A stretch of DNA of 32,650 nt from a virus. The notes under the pieces were generated by a model. That model was not told where the DNA came from. It saw only the letters and a list, made by a program, of their open reading frames with translations, and made no database searches. Of the stretch, positions 9,957-16,570 are shown in pieces; the first letter of the stretch is position 1, and each line of letters opens with the position of its first letter. The DNA lies in the IMG/VR virus record IMGVR_UViG_3300042868_000890, positions 1 to 32,650 of that record; one strand, written 5' to 3'. The position numbers and the translations under genes were made by a program.

Positions 9957-10799
9957 TTATTCTGTACAAGTAATGTCAACGCAACCACCAGCATCGATAG
10001 CAATAGCGCCAGCACTGAACATAGAAGCTACTAACCATGAGGTTTTCTCAGGCACGTAGTTGATTTCACTGCGGATTGCCATAGACTCAGCCATGCCGAC
10101 TGCCATCTTGTGGTATGCATACACCTTACGGGTAGAACCAGAACCACCACCAGTTAAACCACCTTCAGTGCGGTCACCAATGACGTTAAAGGTAAAGCCC
10201 ATGAATGTGTTGATCTCACCTTGTACCAAAGCCTTGACTGTATTAAAGTCAGAACTGGTAACTGATGTCTCAGACAACAAACTGGCCAACTGTGATGCAT
10301 GGATCAACATATAGCGGTCTTCTGCTGGTACGTTTGCAGTGTTTAGCAAACGTGAAGCTTCACGCAATTTAGCCATGTTCAAGTTTGTACCAGCGCCACC
10401 GATGCTAGTAGCAACTGTCAAGCTGGTGCTTGATGCGGCTAATGCGTCAATGATCATCTGGTCTGAACGACGGCCAATAGCTTTAGCAACAACTTGCACC
10501 AACTCTTGGCGCTCGTCAAAGTTAACTTTAGCTTGGTTGAAAATGTCAGAGTACTCAGCCGCAATGTAGTCTGTCAAAGTGACAGTTGCTTGTGAATAAG
10601 TGACGTTGAGTGGGGTGATATCAGTCTGTGGTACACGAACTTGTGCAACGCCAGAGCCGATCTTTGGGAACTTATGTGTGCTTGCAGTAACGCCAGTACG
10701 CAGACGGACAGTGTTACGCAAGACAGCATCACCTTGATACGCTTGTTTAACTTCCGTGTCGAACAGGGTTACAAAAGCATTAGAGATACTAACTGCCAT
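9957..10799 (-). CDS. Major capsid protein
   Basis: 280 residues. Features fitting a HK97-type coat protein are an N-terminal helix, 'FPKIGSGVAQVRVPQTDITPLNVTYSQATVTLTDY', the long 'RQELVQVVAKAIGRRSDQMIIDAL' helix, and the late segment 'MGFTFNVIGDRTEGG' followed by 'HKMAVGMAESMAIRSEINY'. It lies downstream of the scaffold gene as expected and is the only protein here of capsid size. AGGAGAAAACA precedes the ATG at 10799. The gene is separated from the scaffold by terminators, so strong capsid expression probably uses its own promoter in 11076-11494, which I could not pin down. Confidence 0.9.
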   Translation of the reverse strand: MAVSISNAFVTLFDTEVKQAYQGDAVLRNTVRLRTGVTASTHKFPKIGSGVAQVRVPQTDITPLNVTYSQATVTLTDYIAAEYSDIFNQAKVNFDERQELVQVVAKAIGRRSDQMIIDALAASSTSLTVATSIGGAGTNLNMAKLREASRLLNTANVPAEDRYMLIHASQLASLLSETSVTSSDFNTVKALVQGEINTFMGFTFNVIGDRTEGGLTGGGSGSTRKVYAYHKMAVGMAESMAIRSEINYVPEKTSWLVASMFSAGAIAIDAGGCVDITCTE

Positions 10800-10877
10800 T
10801 GTTTTCTCCTAGAAAACGGTTGATGAAATGTTTATCGCCAACGGTTGTCCAGAAAACTCTGGGCCAAGACTTGTGCC

Positions 10878-11075
10878 TTACAGCGCACCCCTGAATAGAC
10901 TACTATCATTACTGGCCTTGCGGTTGTCAGTGTTTGCATTATAAGCATTTTGTAAGTTTGTCAAGAGGGTATTTAAAAATATTTCATACCTACCACAATC
11001 AGCACAACTCCTGCGCTCCCTGCCAGAAGTCAATTCCGCTTGACTAACCTTACCGCCACATGGACATATCAGCAT
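10878..11075 (-). CDS. Small zinc-ribbon-like protein
   Basis: 65 residues. The first 30 carry C-x-C-G-G (CPCGG, residues 4-8) and C-x2-C-G (CADCG), a four-cysteine pattern for a zinc ribbon. The C-terminal half is Asn-rich with no motif. AAGGG sits 5 nt before the ATG at 11075. It lies immediately before the capsid gene at the end of a long hairpin-rich leader. A nucleic-acid-binding regulator is possible, but the function is unknown. Confidence 0.7.
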   Translation of the reverse strand: MLICPCGGKVSQAELTSGRERRSCADCGRYEIFLNTLLTNLQNAYNANTDNRKASNDSSLFRGAL

Positions 11076-11112
11076 CTTTTCCCTTAATTGCTACTTGGTG
11101 AATGTTTGAGCA

Positions 11113-11155
11113 AAGCGTAGCCTATACCGTGTCAGAACACAGCATCGCTACGCTT
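11113..11155 (-). other. Nested stem-loop upstream of zinc-ribbon/capsid genes
   Basis: Outer 9-bp perfect arms AAGCGTAGC and GCTACGCTT (11155-11147 and 11121-11113) enclose an inner stem GTGT-TCTG-ACAC. No T-run follows on either strand, so this is not a terminator. It lies 38 nt before the zinc-ribbon ATG and could be a 5' leader element that protects or regulates the mRNA. Confidence 0.5.
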
Positions 11156-11362
11156 GGATGAATTGCTACTCGGAGCCATGCCATCGCATCACGCTGAACA
11201 GACTTATATGGATTGAGGCGCATACGCGAGGCTCTATCCACTACCACCCGGCTCTATTCTTAGCCCACCGCCCCTGCTTTGGTTCGCTCATGTAACAGGG
11301 TTTTTTAAGATTCCACCACCGACGTACCGCATGGATTCCGATTTATCGTGGAAGAAACAAAA

Positions 11363-11453
11363 AAGCCGTTTACAACTACGCTCTGGTGGAAGTCTTTCTT
11401 AAATGATCTACAACAGTCACTTAAAAAAGACAGAACGTATGTGTAAACGGCTT
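11363..11453 (-). ncRNA. Long hairpin with terminal T-run (attenuator, terminator or small RNA)
   Basis: Minus-strand RNA can fold as a 12-bp perfect outer stem (AAGCCGTTTACA with TGTAAACGGCTT), a 3x3 internal loop, a 7-bp stem (ACGTTCT with AGAGCGT, one G-U), a 7-nt bulge, then an 11-bp stem (GTCTTTTTTAA with TTAAGAAAGAC, one G-U) and an 18-nt loop. The outer stem is followed by TTTTTTG. An 11-codon ORF with GGAAGG upstream (ATG 11456, TAA ending 11421) runs through the 5' arm, so ribosome passage would open the hairpin. An attenuator, a simple large terminator and a stable small RNA are all possible. Confidence 0.55.
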
Positions 11454-11494
11454 CATCTTTGTCACCTTCCACAGTAACAGTTTGGATTGTACAT

Positions 11495-11522
11495 AAAAAA
11501 AGCCCCCGCGCAAGCAGGGGCT
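11495..11522 (-). terminator. Rho-independent terminator after scaffold gene
   Basis: Minus strand: AGCCCCTGC, loop TTGC, GCGGGGGCT (9 bp with one wobble), then TTTTTT. It lies 45 nt beyond the scaffold stop and should separate packaging-module from capsid-module transcription. Confidence 0.85.
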
Positions 11523-11566
11523 AAGTCTAGAAGGAATATCCATGAAAACTGACTTACGCCAGCCCC

Positions 11567-12343
11567 CTAACCATACCTCTTTTCAAAGAGTTTTTCAACC
11601 TTTGCACGGTATCCAGCATCAACTTTATATTTAGGATCGGCAACCATGCTGGACAATTCCTCATCAGACATAGCAGTTTCCCCGCTATTCTTCAAAGTTT
11701 CTACTGGTACACGGCCTTCGTAAGTCTCACGTAACTTCATCAGAGCCTTCATGCCCTGTGCTGTGCCGCCCCAGACCTTGTATTCCTCAAAGTCATCTCC
11801 TGACCAGATACCCTTTTGTACCATGCCACGCGCCCAAGAGGTCATATTGCCAATGATGGCATCTGCATTAGGACCAAGGGCTTCACGCTCTTTTTTGGCT
11901 GATAACTGGGCTTGCTGGTTATTACTAGCCCCCATAGATGTAATATCTTTGGCTAAGTCTTCAAAAGCTTGCTGGCTGATGCCATACTTTTGCGCCCATC
12001 CAAGGTAAGACTGGACAACTGGATCGTCCTGATTTAGTCCTTCAAGGGCTTCTAAGTTGTACTTTCCGCCTTCAGGAGCCTTGTGGCCGCCTGCCCTGAA
12101 CTTCTTTTCTAGTTCTACGTAGGATTTACTAATTCCCTCTAGATCAGGCTCCGCTTTGTCTTTGTTCCAGAATTTCTCTGGCCAGAAGTCTGGTCTGTCT
12201 AGGGGTGTATCGTCTTCAGTGCCGGCTGGTTTCTGAAGATGTTCGATAGTGGATTGCTCTTGGCTACTGGTTGTCGGCTGACTGGGGTCTTCAACAGACA
12301 CGCCATCTAGCAGGCCAGAGTTGTCATTTGCTTCTTCACTCAT
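11567..12343 (-). CDS. Scaffolding (capsid assembly) protein
   Basis: 258 residues, acidic, with a disordered Ser/Thr/Pro-rich N-terminus. It then shows 'RPDFWPEKFWNKDKAEPDLEGISKSYVELEKKF' and a helical second half, the normal make-up of T7-type capsid assembly proteins. The lysine-rich C-terminal helix (ending KVEKLFEKRYG) is the usual capsid-binding end. It lies between portal and capsid genes as expected. The stop of the preceding small gene overlaps its ATG at 12343. It is followed by a strong terminator. Confidence 0.88.
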   Translation of the reverse strand: MSEEANDNSGLLDGVSVEDPSQPTTSSQEQSTIEHLQKPAGTEDDTPLDRPDFWPEKFWNKDKAEPDLEGISKSYVELEKKFRAGGHKAPEGGKYNLEALEGLNQDDPVVQSYLGWAQKYGISQQAFEDLAKDITSMGASNNQQAQLSAKKEREALGPNADAIIGNMTSWARGMVQKGIWSGDDFEEYKVWGGTAQGMKALMKLRETYEGRVPVETLKNSGETAMSDEELSSMVADPKYKVDAGYRAKVEKLFEKRYG

Positions 12344-12597
12344 TAGGTTTTTGCTCTCTTAATACGGGCTTCAATTTCACGGATGACAGTGTTCTGTCCA
12401 GACCTCCAATGCCCAAAGGAGTCCTCCGCACCGGGTTGCCAAGTCGGTTGTTCAAGAAACGTCTGTCTCAACCAACTTAGCACCTTCTGTCCCTCATCCG
12501 TAGCAAATGTTCTTGCTATCAAGAGGTTTATATCAATATGCTTCTGATCTAACTCAATGGCTTCTGTATCGCCTTCTAAGTCTTCCCACCCGCTCAT
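12343..12597 (-). CDS. Bbp19-like phage protein
   Basis: 84 residues. The 'FATDEGQKVLSWLRQTFLEQP...FGHWRSGQNTVIREIEARI' pattern fits the Bbp19-like family (named after a Bordetella phage protein), found between portal and scaffold genes. No biochemical role is established for the family as far as I recall. It overlaps the portal end by 4 nt and shares its stop with the scaffold start, so it is embedded in the head operon. Confidence 0.75.
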   Translation of the reverse strand: MSGWEDLEGDTEAIELDQKHIDINLLIARTFATDEGQKVLSWLRQTFLEQPTWQPGAEDSFGHWRSGQNTVIREIEARIKRAKT

Positions 12598-14171
12598 GCT
12601 GGCGCTCCCATCTCAGGCGCTGGTAAAGCAGGCTGGCCACCGCCCTGTTGCGTTTGTTGCACTTGTTGAGCCATCTGAGCCATGTTTTGCATCATTGCCG
12701 CACGTTCCTCTGCGCTGGCGCGTACTGCCGCAGGCACACCAAGTTTGTCAGCAATGTAATCAATAGCCGCACCAGCCTTAATAGCCATCTGGCCTTCTGG
12801 TCCAAGCCCTTGAGCAATCTGCATAAACTGCATGATGTTGTTGATCTCATCCATGTTCTGCGCCATAGCAAGCGGAGATACAGGAGCAACTCTCACTTCC
12901 AAGCCATTGACCTTTAATGGCAGATCAATCATGCCATCATCATCCATGACTTCCAATATCTTGGTTACCAATGGAATCATGGTTTCATTGATCAAGCGGC
13001 CAAAGGCAGAGCCTAAGTTCTGAGCCAACTCCTTCATGCGCTCAACCACCTCAGTGGCCGATCTTGCACTCATGTTGTCTGGCGGCAGGCTCTCATCTAG
13101 CAGGGTACGCTTAATAGATTGCACCAAGTCATTGATGACCAACTGAGAGATGTTGAAGTCACCAGCACGGGGTAGAGGTTTCAAAGCCTCGCCTTGTGGA
13201 CCACCGTTACGGGCAACGGGGATGATCGCTCCGGGCGTGATCTTGATGGTGGCTGGGTTTAGTACCCCATCATCAGCCGCGGTATATACACCAGTGATAG
13301 CAAGGGAAGCGTTTTTCAACAGCAACTCTTTGGTTTTGTTTAACGTCTTGATATCTGGCAACGCAGTCAGCACTGGACCACGTCCGTATATCTCGCCTGC
13401 CACCTTCATGTAACGAGACACTACCCACGGGCTAGTCTTTTTCTTGCGATAGACAAGCATGGACTTAGACTTCTCATGGAGAACGTAGTAACCAAAGTCA
13501 CCTCTGTCATAGTTGTAGACAGTAGCTTCAATTAGATCAACTTCTTCTGTTGGCTTATCCATGATTTGTCTTTGCAAATCAGCAGGGATATCAGCATCTT
13601 TCCACTGTTGCTGGATAGATTCGCCCTTGATACGCATCTTGCGATAGACGTTATCAACTTGGCCATTAGCGCCTTCTTCAAAAGCCACCAAGTACTGCGG
13701 CACAGGAATGAAGTTAATCGGATTAACAGCATCACCCTTTTGCACCAGCATCACGGCTGTACCAACGGACAAGTCCAGCAAGAACTCACCCATAGCAATA
13801 TCAAAGTTGGATTGTTTCAATACGGCAAACATCTTGTCGCTGTACATATCCAGTATGTTTTGCGCTTGTGATCTGCGCTCCATTGGTATCTCAGAACCCG
13901 GCTCCAGTCTGCACCACTTGCGCTGTGGCGGGAAGATGCCAGACTGCAAACGGTTAGCAAAACGCTGTGTAGAGTTAATGGCCGTCGAGTCAAACACACG
14001 ACTCATCTTCTTCTTGCCGCCTACTTTGCCTTCGTACTCTCCACCGTATAGATTACGTTGTGGAAGAGCAAACTCCATAGCATCTTCATAGAGACTACGA
14101 AAATCATCTTTACGTGCCTGAGCAATCTTGTGTCTTTGCAAGATTTGCTCTACTGTCATTTTTTCAGCCAT
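12594..14171 (-). CDS. Portal (head-to-tail connector) protein
   Basis: 525 residues, standard for podovirus head-tail connectors. Recognisable segments are 'LYEDAMEFALPQRNLY', 'VFDSTAINSTQRFANRLQSGIFPP', 'ATVYNYDRGDFGYYVLHE', 'SRYMKVAGEIYGRGPVLTALPDIKTLNK' and 'NMSARSATEVVERMKEL'. The protein forms the 12-subunit vertex ring through which DNA is packaged and ejected. The C-terminal 50 residues are Met/Gln-rich and probably form the barrel or a disordered tail. It overlaps the next gene by 4 nt. Confidence 0.95.
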   Translation of the reverse strand: MAEKMTVEQILQRHKIAQARKDDFRSLYEDAMEFALPQRNLYGGEYEGKVGGKKKMSRVFDSTAINSTQRFANRLQSGIFPPQRKWCRLEPGSEIPMERRSQAQNILDMYSDKMFAVLKQSNFDIAMGEFLLDLSVGTAVMLVQKGDAVNPINFIPVPQYLVAFEEGANGQVDNVYRKMRIKGESIQQQWKDADIPADLQRQIMDKPTEEVDLIEATVYNYDRGDFGYYVLHEKSKSMLVYRKKKTSPWVVSRYMKVAGEIYGRGPVLTALPDIKTLNKTKELLLKNASLAITGVYTAADDGVLNPATIKITPGAIIPVARNGGPQGEALKPLPRAGDFNISQLVINDLVQSIKRTLLDESLPPDNMSARSATEVVERMKELAQNLGSAFGRLINETMIPLVTKILEVMDDDGMIDLPLKVNGLEVRVAPVSPLAMAQNMDEINNIMQFMQIAQGLGPEGQMAIKAGAAIDYIADKLGVPAAVRASAEERAAMMQNMAQMAQQVQQTQQGGGQPALPAPEMGAPA

Positions 14172-14172
14172 A

Positions 14173-14499
14173 TTAGTCTTTCTTACTTGCTTGGTATCTT
14201 TTTAAAATTGCTCTTCCTTTGGCGGCCAATCTAGAAGCCGCATCAGCGGTCTTTGGTACTGGCTCCCCCCATGCGTTTGCTGAGAGAGCCAGCCTTGTTG
14301 GCTTACCGTTTTTGTCAACCAGTGGACCGCTTGGGTTAGTGAAGAATCGAGTCAAAAAAGATCCCTTGCGTCTAGCGTCTTGCCCTGTTGGGTTCGATGC
14401 TTTAACGCCTGCTTGTAGGTTTTTACTCTCGCCAGATCGCTCAAACTTGCGCCTGCCAGCCTCAGTCAAACCACCTTCAGGGTCTTTGTATTTGCTCAT
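14173..14499 (-). CDS. Conserved head-region protein (DUF6321-like)
   Basis: 108 residues, basic, with 'DPEGGLTEAGRRKFERSG', 'RRKGSFLTRFFTNPSGPLVDKNGKPTRLALSANAWGEPVPKT'. From memory this matches a phage family labelled DUF6321, whose function is unknown. The name should be checked. It overlaps the neighbouring small basic gene by 4 nt and ends 1 nt before the portal start, so it belongs to the packaging/head operon. Its positive charge would fit DNA or capsid binding. Confidence 0.75.
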   Translation of the reverse strand: MSKYKDPEGGLTEAGRRKFERSGESKNLQAGVKASNPTGQDARRKGSFLTRFFTNPSGPLVDKNGKPTRLALSANAWGEPVPKTADAASRLAAKGRAILKRYQASKKD

Positions 14500-14660
14500 T
14501 TCTTTTTTGCGGCATTCATGTTGTCAATTAAATTTGGATATGGGCGACCAGACCTTCTGGCACTTGCTTGTGCTGATTTCTTTTCGCCTGAAGATAGTTT
14601 CTTTGGCTCACCAAGATTTTTAGGTCTTGCGCGTTCCCATATTTTTTTATTCATACTCAT
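14496..14660 (-). CDS. Small basic protein
   Basis: 54 residues and strongly basic (many Lys/Arg), with 'RPKNLGEPKKLSSGEKKSAQASARRSGRPYPNLIDNMNAAKKK'-type composition in which the GRPYPNLIDN motif stands out. The start at 14660 is chosen because GGAGG lies 6 nt upstream; a second ATG follows at 14654. It overlaps genes on both sides. Similar small proteins accompany podovirus portal genes. Function unknown. Confidence 0.7.
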   Translation of the reverse strand: MSMNKKIWERARPKNLGEPKKLSSGEKKSAQASARRSGRPYPNLIDNMNAAKKK

Positions 14661-15105
14661 CTGATTCCTCCATCTCATCATTGATAGGACCACCGACTAA
14701 CCATGAATCACACGTTCTAGTGCCTGCACACTTGAAGTGGAATAGTTCGCAAAATCCTAGTTGTGCTGTTTCAATCACATCTTCGTCGTAGCCAGATTCC
14801 TCTTCTGGATTCTTGGCTTCTATGCCTGCCTTGATGCAATCAAGCATTTGAGTTGTTTGTATAAATGCCGCACAGTTACCACAGCGCATTCCCTTGGCTT
14901 CGTCTATGTTTGTTGCCCAGATAACAGATTTTCTAAGCCAGAATGTTTCGTTGTTTTTTTCATCATTTGGATTTGCTGGACCGTATCCAACATTTGCAAA
15001 TGCCCAGTCTCTGTTTTCCAGATTGGTCAGGATATCGCGTGTGGCCAATGGACATTGATATGTTTCTTCAATGTCTTCGCTTTCAATCATGTTTCTTGTT
15101 GCCAT
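14647..15105 (-). CDS. Cysteine-rich phage protein
   Basis: 152 residues, with a TAATG-overlap start at 15105. The cysteines cluster as CGNCAAF, a single Cys in 'MLDCIKAG', then 'GFCELFHFKCAGTRTCDSWLVGGP'. The spacing would suit an iron-sulphur or zinc site, and the second half resembles high-potential iron-sulphur protein spacing, though I cannot prove that. The N-terminal half begins with ATRNMIESEDIEETYQCP and the C-terminus is very acidic. It lies within the head-gene run. Function unknown. Confidence 0.7.
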   Translation of the reverse strand: MATRNMIESEDIEETYQCPLATRDILTNLENRDWAFANVGYGPANPNDEKNNETFWLRKSVIWATNIDEAKGMRCGNCAAFIQTTQMLDCIKAGIEAKNPEEESGYDEDVIETAQLGFCELFHFKCAGTRTCDSWLVGGPINDEMEESDEYE

Positions 15106-15698
15106 TATTCGTACCATTCAAGTGTTAAACAGGCAGTATGGGATGTGCCGTTTATGTTTGTTAATCTAAACAAATAATTAGTCAATGGCTTTAAGACATA
15201 TTCCAATGTTGAAGAAGAGCCACCACCAGCTTTTTTACCTGATCCACCCGGAATAATCTGTGCATCAAGTTCAGTACCAAGCGATACAACCGTTGGGTTT
15301 ACAACCATTGCAACTTCACTTGGATTGCTTACAGCATAGTTACGATTACGATTTATTGGAATAAAAGAAGTACCGCCAGTAGTAGATGTACCTTCATACA
15401 TATACAACTCAGCATCTCCTGCACACATACCATCAACAGTTACGTGTGGATATACACCTGATGGAGATGCCAACACAATATCAATACTTGCATCAGGAGC
15501 TAATTTAGCTGTATCAGGTGCAATCTTGTATGCATAGTACGCACGTCCATCATGGTTGCGTTGATGATTTACATCAACAACAATCATTGGTGCGTCAGCT
15601 CCAGCAATGGCAAACGTGCCATCATTTTGTTTTTGAACTGGAGTTACAAAGCGTGACTTAGTTGTAAACGACTCTAGTTCTATAGGCGTGATGGCCAT
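15105..15698 (-). CDS. Probable virion structural protein
   Basis: 197 residues, beta-rich, ending with 'LTNYLFRLTNINGTSHTACLTLEWYE', a typical beta-sandwich closing strand in phage surface proteins. A Gly/Ser/Lys loop lies around residues 153-162. It is joined to its neighbours by TAATG overlaps at both ends, so it is co-translated with the small head-region genes. A capsid decoration or head fibre role is reasonable from fold and place, but no family name is recognised. Confidence 0.6.
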   Translation of the reverse strand: MAITPIELESFTTKSRFVTPVQKQNDGTFAIAGADAPMIVVDVNHQRNHDGRAYYAYKIAPDTAKLAPDASIDIVLASPSGVYPHVTVDGMCAGDAELYMYEGTSTTGGTSFIPINRNRNYAVSNPSEVAMVVNPTVVSLGTELDAQIIPGGSGKKAGGGSSSTLEYVLKPLTNYLFRLTNINGTSHTACLTLEWYE

Positions 15699-15856
15699 TA
15701 TTTCTTCGCGGCTCTACGCGCCTCGCTCAAGGAAATAGCAATGGCTTGTTTCTCACTCTTGACAACAGGACCGCCTTTTCCAGAATGCAATGTGCCAGAC
15801 TTGTACTCGCGCATGACCTTGCCAACTTTCTTTTGGAACTTGTCTTTTTTTTCCAT
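15698..15856 (-). CDS. Small basic protein, DUF6496-like
   Basis: 52 residues: 'KVMREYKSGTLHSGKGG', then 'SEKQAIAISLSEARRAAKK'. This matches the small phage/bacterial DUF6496 pattern as I recall it. It is too short for common gene finders. The ATG at 15856 lies 3 nt after the upstream stop, and the stop overlaps the next ATG as TAATG. The Lys/Arg content suggests nucleic acid contact. Function unknown. Confidence 0.75.
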   Translation of the reverse strand: MEKKDKFQKKVGKVMREYKSGTLHSGKGGPVVKSEKQAIAISLSEARRAAKK

Positions 15857-15858
15857 GA

Positions 15859-16098
15859 TCAGCCGCCCAAGGTAGTTTGAATTCCAAGTTCAGAGTCGGC
15901 ACGTTCAGTAGACAGCAACATACGCTGGCCACCACCACGTCTTTGGATGATGCGCTCTTGTGTCTTTTTAGCAAGATCACTTTCTTGCACTTTTACCTTA
16001 GCTTCTTGTTCAGCAACTTTGGCTTCTGCCTGAGCAATCCTTGCGCGGGTAGATGCACCATCATCTATACCAACCGCTTTGCGAACCACATTGGTCAT
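15859..16098 (-). CDS. Small coiled-coil protein
   Basis: 79 residues. An Ala/Glu/Lys/Gln heptad region at about 18-50 predicts a coiled coil, followed by a conserved-looking 'RRGGGQRMLLSTERADSELG' tail. AAGGACGTGAT precedes the ATG at 16098. It lies between the gp13-like and DUF6496-like genes. The Gly-Arg tail recalls small podovirus proteins found next to the terminase. Function unknown. Confidence 0.65.
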   Translation of the reverse strand: MTNVVRKAVGIDDGASTRARIAQAEAKVAEQEAKVKVQESDLAKKTQERIIQRRGGGQRMLLSTERADSELGIQTTLGG

Positions 16099-16099
16099 A

Positions 16100-16570
16100 T
16101 CACGTCCTTGACATTAAATAGTAGTCAGAACCGTCCGGACCGTATGATTTCATCATTCCATCAATAGTGAAACCAAGCACAGTCCCCCATCTAACGGCTC
16201 TCATGTCCGCGCATCTTACAGTAATCTGGACACGATGCAAGTTTTGTGATATCACTCTGAAATCAATGTAGTTTATGGCGGCACGGGTAAGCGTTTTCTT
16301 GTATTCACGCCCTCGCTCCTCCATGTACAGCCATATTTCCTCTACCCCATTCCAGATATGTACTGCACCAAAGCAGGCAACTGGACGGCTATGTTGTATC
16401 GCTGTGAAAGCATCTCCATGTTTGGCCTGCATGAGCATCATCTGGTTGACGGTCAGCCCTTTGGAGACTATTTGATCGCCACTTTGCGTGGTTCGCAGGC
16501 TCATCAGGTGAGCCTCATGGAATGGAACGAAAGATATTGCTGGATGTATGGGAAAACTAGGCAAAGACAT
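16100..16570 (-). CDS. GNAT-like acetyltransferase, T7 gp13-like
   Basis: 156 residues. After a short N-terminal part ('HPAISFVPFHEAHLMSL') the order of strands and helices fits a GNAT fold, ending in 'RWGTVLGFTIDGMMKSYGPDGSDYYLMSR', the usual final GNAT segment. T7 gp13 has a related fold and is needed for virion assembly. The ATG at 16570 is preferred; a TTG codon lies 3 nt before it. It overlaps the end of the terminase gene by 14 nt. Whether it acetylates anything is unknown. Confidence 0.7.
   Translation of the reverse strand: MSLPSFPIHPAISFVPFHEAHLMSLRTTQSGDQIVSKGLTVNQMMLMQAKHGDAFTAIQHSRPVACFGAVHIWNGVEEIWLYMEERGREYKKTLTRAAINYIDFRVISQNLHRVQITVRCADMRAVRWGTVLGFTIDGMMKSYGPDGSDYYLMSRT

Larger units (their letters stand above)
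11076..11566. other. 490-bp non-coding region between scaffold and capsid module
   Basis: No credible protein gene is seen on either strand. It holds, in minus-strand order, a terminator (11522-11495), a long hairpin followed by TTTTTT (11453-11363), a stretch with a repeated ATAGAGCC unit near 11228-11256, and a nested hairpin (11155-11113) close to the zinc-ribbon gene. The 10-mer aattgctact occurs at 11086-11095 and 11161-11170 on either side of the last hairpin. This looks like a regulatory leader or small-RNA region controlling capsid expression. Confidence 0.6.

Noticed and set aside
11270-11300. A GGTTCG sequence resembling a tRNA T-loop
   Set aside because: No acceptor, D or anticodon stems can be built around it; no tRNA gene was found in the window.
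11275-11308. Plus-strand hairpin CCCTG/CAGGG followed by TTTTTT
   Set aside because: The stem is only 5 bp with a 19-nt loop, and no plus-strand transcript is expected here; not called as a terminator.
14219-14623. 134-codon plus-strand ORF
   Set aside because: It is antisense to two small head-region genes with good starts and overlaps, and it has no neighbouring plus-strand genes.
16390-16412. Near match to the operator core (tcgctgtga)
   Set aside because: The core has a mismatch, the arms are poor, and it lies inside the gp13-like gene away from any promoter.
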